From: Stomatobaculum sp.
Lineage (GTDB): Bacteria > Bacillota_A > Clostridia > Lachnospirales > Lachnospiraceae
DNA: 30,686 nt
NCBI GenBank assembly: GCA_017449925.1
Contig: JAFSYO010000060.1
Location: forward strand, 1 to 30,686
Direction of reading: 5' to 3'
Part shown: in pieces, positions 7,350 through 14,496 of the stretch
Layout: each line of letters opens with the position of its first letter
Position numbering within the stretch: the stretch's first letter is position 1
Notes under the pieces: model-generated
The model's input: the letters and a program-made list of their open reading frames with translations, nothing else
What the model was told of the DNA's origin: nothing
Databases searched by the model: none
Translations under genes and position numbers: made by a program

Positions 7350-9572
7350 ATGCCGGAAAATCATCTGAGTTTTCATTCCGCTAACGGAAAGAGGCGGATC
7401 CTGATCGTGGAGGATGAAATCATAAATCAGGAGATGCTGCGGATCATTCTGGACAGCATATATGATATTGTTTTCGCGGCCACCGGGGAGGAGGCTCTTT
7501 CCGCGGTCGCCTCAGACAGCCAGCGGATCAGCCTGATCCTTCTGGACCTGAATCTGCCTGATATGCACGGCCTGGAGGTCCTGAAGCGGATCAAGGCTGA
7601 CAGCACGACCGCCCTGATCCCGGTCATCGTGATGACGGCGGACAAGGACGCTGAGGTGGAAAGCCTGACCCTCGGCGCCATCGACTTTATTCCGAAGCCC
7701 TATCCCCAGCCGAAGGTGGTGCTGGCCAGAGTGCTCCGCACCATTGAGCTTTCGGAGGACCGGGACATTATCCGCTGGACAGAGCGCGATCATCTGACCG
7801 GTCTGTACAACAGGGAATATTTTTACCGCTACGCCTCGCAGTATGATCTGTACCACAAGGACCAGCCCACGGACGCCATCGTGCTGGACATCAATCATTT
7901 CCACATGATCAACGAGCGCTACGGCAAAGCCTACGGGGACAAAGTGCTGAAGCAGATCGGAGAAAAGGTGCTGGAGGTCGTGCGGGAGTCCGGAGGGATC
8001 GTATGCCGCAGGGAGGCGGACACCTTCCTCGCCTACTGTCCTCACCGGGAGGACTACGAGGAGATCCTGGAAAAAGCTTTCGTGATCCTGCGGGGTGACG
8101 GAACGCATGAGAACCGGGTGCGTCTCCGCATGGGCGTCTATTCCGACGTCGACAAGGAGATCGATATCGAGCGGAGGTTCGACCGCGCGAAGCTGGCCGC
8201 GGATACGGTGAAGAACAGCTTCACGAATGCCGTCGGCTTCTACGACGATTCTCTTCGCGAGGCGGAGATCTATGCCGAACAGCTGCTGGAGGGCTTCGAG
8301 AAGGCCATCCGGGACAAGCAGTTCAAGGTGTTCTACCAGCCGAAATTTGATATCCGGCCTGAAGAACCGGTCCTTGCCGGGGCGGAAGCGCTGGTCCGCT
8401 GGTTCCATCCGCAGCTCGGTCCGGTGAGTCCGGGCGTATTCGTCCCGCTGTTCGAGAAGAACGGCCTGATCCAGCAGCTGGACACCTATGTCTGGAACGA
8501 GGCGGCGGCCCGGGTGAGGGAATGGAAGGACCGCTTCGGGAGCGTGGTCCCGGTTTCGCTGAACGTGTCCCGGATCGATCTTTATGATCCTTCCTTCGTT
8601 GAAAAGATGGAGAAGATCGTGGAGACAAACGGCCTGACCACTTCGGAGCTGTTCCTGGAGGTGACGGAATCCGCTTATACTGAGGATTCGAATCAGATCA
8701 TCGAAACGGTGAAGAGCCTCAGGGAGAAGAGCTTCCACATTGAGATGGACGATTTCGGCTCCGGATATTCCTCCCTGAACATGATCTCCACCCTGCCCAT
8801 CGACGCGCTGAAGCTGGACATGCAGTTCATCAGGAACGCCTTCCGGGAGCGGAAAGACACCAGGCTCCTGGAGGTGGTGATCCAGCTGGCGGAATCGCTG
8901 GGAGTGCCGACGATCGCCGAGGGCGTGGAGACCGCAGAGCAGCTGCTCACCCTGAAAGCCATGGGCTGCGATATTGTACAGGGATATTATTTCTCGCCCC
9001 CGCTGCCGGAAGAGAAGTTCGAGACCTTCCTCCGGGACCGCAGGGAACATGAAATAGAGATGAAGAAAGAGGGCAGGAAACAGAAGCGCGACATGTTCAC
9101 CTACGAAGCGCTCCACGATCCGCTGACCGGTCTTTACAACCACACAGCCTTCGAAGTCCTGTTCCACGACTCGGACAAGGAACATATCGCCGTCCTCATC
9201 GCGGACATCAATGACTACGCTGTCATAAAAGACGGGAAGGGACGCGCCTGTGCGGATGCCGTGGCCCTCAGGGTGTCGGAAGAGCTGAAGAAAAGCTTCC
9301 GCTCCGTGGACCATATCTGCCGCCTGAAGGAAGACGAGTTCGTGGTAATCATGACTAGGATGACCAGTACCATGAAGCCGCTGATTTTCGACAAAGTGGA
9401 ACAGGTCAACGAGGTCCTTCAGAAACCGGACGGAGAAGTGCTGCCGGTGTCGCTGAGCGTAGGCGTGGCCTTCTCGGACCGGGAAAAACCGGAGGGAGAT
9501 GTTTTCCAGGACGCTGATACCGCGCTGCTCCGGATGAAGCAGGTCCGCAGGTGCGGCTGCGCGGTGTTTTAA
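7350..9572 (+). CDS. Response regulator with degenerate GGDEF, intact EAL and second degenerate GGDEF domain (c-di-GMP phosphodiesterase)
   Basis: A 740-residue soluble signalling protein. The receiver domain (about 14-130) has acidic residues E21/D22, phospho-acceptor D66, T96 and K116. GGDEF domain 1 (about 145-300) reads EADTF where GGDEF is expected, so cyclase activity is unlikely. The EAL domain (about 310-565) keeps E346 in EAL, N405, E437, DDFGSGYSS with D467/D468, K488 and E524, so it should hydrolyse c-di-GMP. GGDEF domain 2 (about 585-735) reads KEDEF, also missing the glycines. No sensor kinase is adjacent. AGGA precedes the ATG. The likely role is phosphorylation-controlled lowering of c-di-GMP. 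Confidence 0.93.
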   Translation: MPENHLSFHSANGKRRILIVEDEIINQEMLRIILDSIYDIVFAATGEEALSAVASDSQRISLILLDLNLPDMHGLEVLKRIKADSTTALIPVIVMTADKDAEVESLTLGAIDFIPKPYPQPKVVLARVLRTIELSEDRDIIRWTERDHLTGLYNREYFYRYASQYDLYHKDQPTDAIVLDINHFHMINERYGKAYGDKVLKQIGEKVLEVVRESGGIVCRREADTFLAYCPHREDYEEILEKAFVILRGDGTHENRVRLRMGVYSDVDKEIDIERRFDRAKLAADTVKNSFTNAVGFYDDSLREAEIYAEQLLEGFEKAIRDKQFKVFYQPKFDIRPEEPVLAGAEALVRWFHPQLGPVSPGVFVPLFEKNGLIQQLDTYVWNEAAARVREWKDRFGSVVPVSLNVSRIDLYDPSFVEKMEKIVETNGLTTSELFLEVTESAYTEDSNQIIETVKSLREKSFHIEMDDFGSGYSSLNMISTLPIDALKLDMQFIRNAFRERKDTRLLEVVIQLAESLGVPTIAEGVETAEQLLTLKAMGCDIVQGYYFSPPLPEEKFETFLRDRREHEIEMKKEGRKQKRDMFTYEALHDPLTGLYNHTAFEVLFHDSDKEHIAVLIADINDYAVIKDGKGRACADAVALRVSEELKKSFRSVDHICRLKEDEFVVIMTRMTSTMKPLIFDKVEQVNEVLQKPDGEVLPVSLSVGVAFSDREKPEGDVFQDADTALLRMKQVRRCGCAVF

Positions 9573-9581
9573 GATAATACA

Positions 9582-9616
9582 GGGCTGTCGCATCAGTTAT
9601 GCGGCAGTCCTTTTTC
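9582..9616 (+). terminator. Intrinsic terminator of the EAL-domain gene, inside the palindromic element
   Basis: A 12-bp stem with two G-U pairs (9582-9593 with 9599-9610, 5-nt loop) is followed by TTTTT. It starts 10 nt after the stop codon. Its left arm is also the left terminal inverted repeat of the element at 9582-9876. Confidence 0.8.
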
Positions 9617-9628
9617 TAAACAGCTTGC

Positions 9629-9721
9629 GTGGGGGTATACTCGCAATGTCCTGATTAGCACTCCCTTGTATCGTTTGTTAGTAATGGAGTGCTATTGAGG
9701 ACTTGCGCTCTATACCCCCAC
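9629..9721. repeat. Long imperfect hairpin within the palindromic element
   Basis: Arms at 9629-9665 and 9686-9721 pair in blocks: GTGGGGGTATA with TATACCCCCAC, CGCAA with TTGCG, GTCCT with AGGAC, and AGCACTCC with GGAGTGCT. About 20 nt form the loop. It has no T-run and is too long for a simple terminator. Confidence 0.8.
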
Positions 9722-9993
9722 AACCAGTGAGAATTGAGCAAAATCTGGAAGTCAGCCGCCAGAAAAATGGAGTGCATTTCAGTAGTTCCGCATATGCCCC
9801 CAAATCGCCGGTTTCTAAACCTCTGTAATCCCTCACAAAGGAGGCTGCTGGACTAACTATCTTAGTGCGACAGCCCCGTTTTATTGTCTGCCTTGACCAC
9901 GGAACCTGCCACCATTAAAATGAAAACAACAATATTAAAAAAATGTGACGAAACAGAGTAGAATCAGGTCATTACAATAAAGGAGACACGATA

Positions 9994-10596
9994 ATGCAGG
10001 ACGAGCAGATCATCGATCTGTACTGGAAGCGTTCGGAAGAAGCGATCCGGGAGACGGAGATAAAGTACGGGAAGTACTGCGGCACCATCGCCTGGAATAT
10101 TCTGTACAGCGCGGAGGATGCGGAGGAGTGCGTGAACGACACCTGGATGAACGCGTGGAACGCGATGCCGCCCCACAGGCCGGGGTTTTTAAAGGCCTTT
10201 CTTGGTAAGATCACCCGCAACCTTGCGCTGAATCTGTATGAAAAGAAACACGCGGAGAAGCGCGGCGGCGGAGAGACAGCCCTGGCTCTGGACGAACTGG
10301 CGGAATGCGTGGGCAGCGCGCCGGGCGGAAGAGGAGAGCCGGGCGGCAGCGGCTCCGTCTGGGATTCCCAGGGAAGCCCGGAGGAAGCCATGGTGCTGAC
10401 GGCATGCCTGAACAAATTTCTTGGTACCATGAAGACAGAGGACCGGAAGATATTTGTGCAGCGTTACTGGTACATGTATTCCGTGAAAGAGATCGCCGGG
10501 AACCTCAGCCTGGGGGAGAGCAAGGTGAAGATGACGCTGCTCCGCCAGAGGGAAAAACTGAAGAAGGTTCTGGAAGAGGAGGGAATTCCGGTATGA
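9994..10596 (+). CDS. ECF-type RNA polymerase sigma factor
   Basis: A 200-residue sigma-70-family protein with region 2 (about residues 10-85, including SAEDAEECVNDTWMNAWN and the FLKAFLGKITRNLALN stretch that recognises the -10 element) and region 4 (about 135-190, a helix-turn-helix around YSVKEIAGNLSLGESKVK). Between them is a Gly-rich linker (about 105-128). AAGGAGA precedes the ATG. Its stop codon overlaps the next start by 4 bp, pairing it with a membrane protein that fits an anti-sigma factor. Target genes are unknown; the secreted protein at 11677 is a candidate because of its position. Confidence 0.92.
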   Translation: MQDEQIIDLYWKRSEEAIRETEIKYGKYCGTIAWNILYSAEDAEECVNDTWMNAWNAMPPHRPGFLKAFLGKITRNLALNLYEKKHAEKRGGGETALALDELAECVGSAPGGRGEPGGSGSVWDSQGSPEEAMVLTACLNKFLGTMKTEDRKIFVQRYWYMYSVKEIAGNLSLGESKVKMTLLRQREKLKKVLEEEGIPV

Positions 10597-11528
10597 CAGA
10601 AAGAGAGCTCCTGAGAGCCATCGGAGAGATAGAAGAAAAGTATATTGAGGAAGCGGCTCCGGTATCCGCCGGAAAGGTCGTAGACCTGACGAAGAAAAGG
10701 AGCAGCAGGCGCCGTGTCTTCGGGGCGGCGGCAGCTGCCGCGGCAGCGGTATTCCTGATCGGGATTTTCCCGAAGATGCAGAGGGATATGCTCACCGCGA
10801 ATCAGGGAGCCCCGGCAGCCTATACCGCAGCAGCTGAGGCGGCAGCCCCGGCGGCAGGAGCGGCCGAAATGATGGAGGAGGCCGCAGCTCCGGCAGCAGC
10901 AACGGCGGCGCCGGAAGCATTCAGGGAGGCGGCGGATCCGGCGGTGGGAGCAGCCCCGGCGGCACAAGCCCCGGAGACAACGGCGGCAGAAACCTTTGCG
11001 GCAGCGATACCTGAGCCCCAGGCGCTGACAACGGCTGCGGCCCAGGCCTTCAGCGGGAAAAAGTCGATGATGGAAGCGGACATGGCGGCGGACGCAGAGG
11101 AGAGAGAGAACGGAATGGCTGCCGCATGGGGGAATCCCTTCATCTCCTGTGAGACGATGGAAGAGGCAGAGGAAATAGCCGGTTTCCGGATGGAGTATCC
11201 GGAGGAGACCCCTCTTGCAGAAAAATATCCGGTCAGGGATATCACAGCGATAGAAAATGATATGATCCAGGTGATCTGTTTCGACGACGCCGGGAACGAA
11301 GGCTTCCGGGTCCGGAAAGCTGCCGGAGAGGAGGATATCAGCGGCGTTTACGGGACTTACGAGGAGAAAACTCTGGAGAATGACGGCCGGATTCTTCAGC
11401 TCAGACTGGAAGATGGCAAAGTCCGGACGGTCTGCTGGACAGAGGAGGGCTATAGCTACGCGGTGATGACAGACGAAGCGGAGCTGGACGAACAGGCGGC
11501 CGCGGAGCTGGCCGGAGCGATCAGGTAA
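10593..11528 (+). CDS. Putative membrane-anchored anti-sigma factor with Ala-rich linker
   Basis: The ATG overlaps the sigma stop as ATGA, giving 311 residues; the frame stays open upstream inside the sigma gene but that part is a shadow. Layout: a cytosolic stretch (1-42) with a basic run KKRSSRRR, one membrane helix (about 43-60), an extracytoplasmic Ala/Pro/Glu-rich linker (about 68-160), then a folded C-terminal domain (about 175-311) beginning NPFISCETMEEAE. That domain resembles the C-terminal region of other Firmicutes anti-sigma proteins (DUF4367-like). The function is inferred from topology and the overlap; no zinc-binding anti-sigma HxxxCxxC motif is present at the N-terminus. Confidence 0.75.
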   Translation: MTERELLRAIGEIEEKYIEEAAPVSAGKVVDLTKKRSSRRRVFGAAAAAAAAVFLIGIFPKMQRDMLTANQGAPAAYTAAAEAAAPAAGAAEMMEEAAAPAAATAAPEAFREAADPAVGAAPAAQAPETTAAETFAAAIPEPQALTTAAAQAFSGKKSMMEADMAADAEERENGMAAAWGNPFISCETMEEAEEIAGFRMEYPEETPLAEKYPVRDITAIENDMIQVICFDDAGNEGFRVRKAAGEEDISGVYGTYEEKTLENDGRILQLRLEDGKVRTVCWTEEGYSYAVMTDEAELDEQAAAELAGAIR

Positions 11529-11539
11529 ATATGGAAAAC

Positions 11540-11587
11540 AACTGTAGTGAACGTCGAGTTTTTTCTGACGTTCACTATAGTTTTCTT
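11540..11587 (+). terminator. Intrinsic terminator after the sigma/anti-sigma pair
   Basis: A 16-bp stem with one mismatch (11540-11555 with 11567-11582) is followed by TTTTCTT. It separates the sigma operon from the secreted-protein gene, whose own promoter may start from a weak TTCACT/TATGAT pair at 11571-11598. Confidence 0.75.
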
Positions 11588-11676
11588 AAAACTATGATAC
11601 AATAAAAACAGCAATTTTATATGATCCGGAGAATCCGGAAGTTTATGCCGGCAAAACCGGCTGAGAGGAGGAAGAA

Positions 11677-12471
11677 ATGCAGAATAGAAGAAAGGTTTCA
11701 AAGTTTACCGCGATGGTACTGTTTTTGTCCCTTGTGATGACGCTTCTCTTCGGCCAGGTGGTCACCGCCAGGGCAGCGACAAATGATTATCTGGGACACT
11801 ACACCATGGAGAGCCTCATGGGCTTAAGCCTCGACACCATCGCCATGGCTACCGGAACCAGCGTGGAAGAAGCAAAAAACATGTTCACCATTGATCTTCA
11901 GGAAGACGGAGTCTGCCTTTTCAAGGCGGATGACGAACAGGAGACCATCTACTGGAGAGCTGAGGGAACGACTCTCATGCTGTCGTCAGAAAAGGACGCC
12001 GCACCCGAGCTGGAAGGAACCATCCAGGACGGAGAGATTATACTGAATGTCGAAGGAACGGAACTGAAACTTAAGAAAGAAGGCGGCGCTGCTGCCGAGA
12101 CCGGAACGACCGAAACCGGGACCACTGAGACCGGGACCACCGGCACTGAGACTGCGCCGGAAGATATTTCCGGAGTGTACCGCCTGAACCGCATCATGGG
12201 AATGGACATGCAGACTTACGCGACCCTCACAGGCACCACCTTTGAAAATGCCTCCAACACCTGGGTGATGGACGTGAAGCCGGACGGAAACGCATACATG
12301 GCAGTGGATGGATCCATATCCGCGATCAAATGGGCCCGCGAAGGAGACAAGATCGCTCTGATCGCATTTGAGAATGGTGTGGAGGATCGTCTGGAAGGAA
12401 CTCTTTCCGGAGACTGCATCGTTCTGTCGGTGGAAGGTATCGAAGTCATCCTGAAGAGGGATCCGAAATAA
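11677..12471 (+). CDS. Secreted protein of unknown function with two tandem copies of one domain
   Basis: A 264-residue protein with a clear signal peptide (residues 1-34, cleavage likely after ARAA). The mature part has two similar domains of about 95 residues (38-133 and 164-261) joined by a Thr/Gly/Glu repeat linker (ETGTT units, 141-157). Shared positions include a Tyr in HYTM/VYRL, MG at 48 and 174, TGT at 59 and 185, LEGT at 112 and 239, and VEG at 125 and 252. The pattern suggests a small beta-rich fold, lipocalin-like at best. I do not recognise a characterised family. A GGAGGA site precedes the ATG. Located after the sigma/anti-sigma pair, it may belong to that regulon. Confidence 0.8.
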   Translation: MQNRRKVSKFTAMVLFLSLVMTLLFGQVVTARAATNDYLGHYTMESLMGLSLDTIAMATGTSVEEAKNMFTIDLQEDGVCLFKADDEQETIYWRAEGTTLMLSSEKDAAPELEGTIQDGEIILNVEGTELKLKKEGGAAAETGTTETGTTETGTTGTETAPEDISGVYRLNRIMGMDMQTYATLTGTTFENASNTWVMDVKPDGNAYMAVDGSISAIKWAREGDKIALIAFENGVEDRLEGTLSGDCIVLSVEGIEVILKRDPK

Positions 12472-12531
12472 TTAGATAAACTGGACAGGGAATCAGGAAA
12501 CGCGACAGGAAGACGAAGGAGTCAAGATCAT

Positions 12532-13995
12532 ATGAAGGAATGGACCAGAGAAGAACGCTACAGAGTGCTTCAGAGTCCGGAGGAGATCCGGGAGCTTCAT
12601 GAGAGGATCAAGAAATCCGTTTACCGCCAGACGTATCATATTCAGCCGGTGACGGGACTGTCCAGTGATCCCAATGGATTTGCTCTTCACAAGGGTGTGT
12701 GGCATCTCTTTTATCAGTGGTGTCCCTGGGGCGCAGTACACGGACTGAAATACTGGTATCATGTGATCAGTAAAGACCTGGTCCGCTGGACGAACGCCGG
12801 TATCGGCCTGAAGCCGGACAGGGACTATGACAACAAAGGCAATCACTCCGGTTCTGCGATCTCCGACGGCGAGGACCTGTACATTTTCTATACAGGCAAC
12901 CACAGAGATGAGGACTGGGTGAGAACACCTTACACCTGCGGAGCCATGCTGGGGAAAGACGGAAACCCGGAGAAGCTGCCGGAGCCGCTGTTCGGCCCGC
13001 GGCCGGACTACTCCGAACATCAGCGGGATCCGAAGGTGATCTGGAACGAAGAGAAGAAGAAATACTTCATCTTCATCGGCGCCCAGACCCAGGACCTCCG
13101 CGGCACTGTGCTCATATATGAGTCCTCAGAGCTTCTGAAAGGCTGGAAATTCGCCGGAGAACTGAAGGTACCGGGCTACGAAAAGTTCGGCGGCATGTGG
13201 GAATGCCCCTACATCGTGAATCTCAGCGGAACGGATCTTCTGATCTTCTCGCCGCAGTACACAAAACTTCCGGGAAGAGCGGAGAGCACCAACCACAACG
13301 TCTATCTCCTGGGACATATGGATTACGATACGCTGACCTTTACTCCGGAGACGGACTACCAGTACCTGGATTTCGGCTTTGATTTCTACGCCGCCCAGGG
13401 CGCGGCCAATGTGGGCGACCCGGACAAGGCAGTGCTGATCTCCTGGATCGGTCTCCCGGACAATCACTATCCCACAGAGGAAGAGGACTGGGAGGGCAGC
13501 ATGACCCTTCCGAGAGAGCTGCGGATCAGGAACGGAAAGCTGGTCCAGACGCCGGTGCCCCAGATCGAAGAACTGCTGGGAGAAGAGGTTCCCGCCGACG
13601 GGACTCTGCCTGCGGCATGCGAGGTACGGGTGAAGCCGGCAGACGCCGGACAGGACTTTGACCTTGACCTCTTCACGAAGGCGGACGGCAGCGGCGGTCT
13701 CAGAATGCACTACGACGCGGAGAAAAAACTCTGCACTTTTGATAAGAGCGGAATGACAAAGCGCTTCAATCCCCAGGTGGGAGAGGTGCTGACCATGCCG
13801 CTTTCGGAAGGGCTTTTCTCGATCCGCATCTTCATCGACCGCAGCAGCGTGGAGTACTTCTTCAACGAGGGCGAGGCCACATTTACATCCCACAGCTATC
13901 CGACTCCGGAGGAGTTCCACTACACCGTCTCCGAAGGCGCGGATTTCCGGATCCGGAAGATGAATCCGTCCGTGGAGGATACCTTTGTAGTTTGA
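12532..13995 (+). CDS. Glycoside hydrolase family 32 beta-fructosidase (sucrose-6-phosphate hydrolase type)
   Basis: A 487-residue cytosolic enzyme (no signal peptide) expected to cleave beta-fructosyl bonds in sucrose, sucrose 6-phosphate or short fructans. The three GH32 catalytic motifs are present: SDPNG with nucleophile D46, RDP with D166 stabilising the transition state, and WECP with the acid/base E224. A five-bladed propeller spans about 30-320 and the beta-sandwich domain about 350-480, with IFIDRSSVEYFFN near the end. AAGGAG precedes the ATG. No sugar transporter, fructokinase or regulator is next to it, which is unusual, so the substrate stays open. Confidence 0.92.
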   Translation: MKEWTREERYRVLQSPEEIRELHERIKKSVYRQTYHIQPVTGLSSDPNGFALHKGVWHLFYQWCPWGAVHGLKYWYHVISKDLVRWTNAGIGLKPDRDYDNKGNHSGSAISDGEDLYIFYTGNHRDEDWVRTPYTCGAMLGKDGNPEKLPEPLFGPRPDYSEHQRDPKVIWNEEKKKYFIFIGAQTQDLRGTVLIYESSELLKGWKFAGELKVPGYEKFGGMWECPYIVNLSGTDLLIFSPQYTKLPGRAESTNHNVYLLGHMDYDTLTFTPETDYQYLDFGFDFYAAQGAANVGDPDKAVLISWIGLPDNHYPTEEEDWEGSMTLPRELRIRNGKLVQTPVPQIEELLGEEVPADGTLPAACEVRVKPADAGQDFDLDLFTKADGSGGLRMHYDAEKKLCTFDKSGMTKRFNPQVGEVLTMPLSEGLFSIRIFIDRSSVEYFFNEGEATFTSHSYPTPEEFHYTVSEGADFRIRKMNPSVEDTFVV

Positions 13996-14028
13996 ATCAT
14001 ATGGCAGTCCCTACACAGGGGCGATAAA

Positions 14029-14060
14029 AAGAACAGCAGGCCCGCGGGCCTGCTGTTCTT
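14029..14060. terminator. Bidirectional terminator between the GH32 and GNAT genes
   Basis: A perfect 32-bp palindrome centred on CCCGCGGG with AA/TT outer ends. It sits between convergent genes, 33 nt after one stop and 5 nt before the other. T-rich flanks on both sides allow termination in both directions. Confidence 0.85.
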
Positions 14061-14065
14061 CTTTG

Positions 14066-14314
14066 TCAGCTCAGTACTTTCACGGCGTAGGAGCAGACGG
14101 GGATGATGGTCACATCTGCCGCGTCGGCAGCTTCTTTCACGCACATCACCAGTTTTTTCGCAATGCCGCGTCCGCCGTAGGCGGGGTCCGTCTCCGTGTG
14201 GGTGATGACCCACTTTCCGTCTTCGATCTCATATTCGCAGAGACCGATCCTTTTTTCTCCGTCGTAGGCAGCGGAGCGGTTCATGTCCTTCTCGTATCTG
14301 ATCTCAATCTCCAT
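14066..14314 (-). CDS. Small GNAT-family N-acetyltransferase (YjdJ type)
   Basis: An 82-residue single-domain protein. The acetyl-CoA binding motif appears as GGRGIAKKLV after the strand ITHTETDPAYG, and the C-terminus reads TIIPVCSYA, where the small Gcn5-related proteins of this type carry a conserved Cys. AAAGGAG lies at good spacing before the ATG. The length matches this minimal subfamily, whose substrates are mostly unknown. It converges on the GH32 gene and has no operon partner. Confidence 0.88.
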   Translation of the reverse strand: MEIEIRYEKDMNRSAAYDGEKRIGLCEYEIEDGKWVITHTETDPAYGGRGIAKKLVMCVKEAADAADVTIIPVCSYAVKVLS

Positions 14315-14418
14315 TATCCTGTCTCCTTTCCGATAGTCTTACAATACCAGTATAGCAGAAAGCGTTCAGGTGTACAGGTCCGGCTTCAGATTGCGGTTAC
14401 TGGAGGCGGGAGAGGTAG

Positions 14419-14446
14419 TTACAAACCGGAAAAGGTCGTTTATAAT
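14419..14446 (+). promoter_or_regulatory. Promoter of the DUF3298-type lipoprotein gene
   Basis: TTACAA (14419-14424) and consensus TATAAT (14441-14446) are separated by 16 nt, about 50 nt before the start codon. Confidence 0.65.
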
Positions 14447-14496
14447 GAAAATAAAGCAGAACAGCACAGCACAGAATACAGACACAGGAGGTGCTT

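Larger units (their letters stand above)
9582..9876. mobile_element. MITE-like palindrome-bounded non-coding element
   Basis: GGGCTGTCGCA at 9582-9592 and its exact reverse complement at 9866-9876 bound a 295-bp stretch with no credible gene. If the flanking bases are included, the match is 13 of 14. Inside are a terminator, a long hairpin (9629-9721) and a partial second copy of hairpin sequence (AATGGAGTGC at about 9684 and again at about 9767). I see no clear target-site duplication and no transposase fragment. The rest of the gap to the sigma gene (9877-9993) is AT-rich and probably holds its promoter. Confidence 0.5.

Noticed and set aside
7512..9593. A very long open frame on the minus strand opposite the EAL-domain gene
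   Set aside because: It mirrors the codon structure of the GC-rich plus-strand gene, gives a low-complexity His/Arg/Leu/Asp-rich protein without domains, and has no suitable start site.
14029..14060. Perfect 32-bp palindrome considered as a regulator operator
   Set aside because: It lies between the 3' ends of convergent genes, where a shared terminator is the simple explanation.
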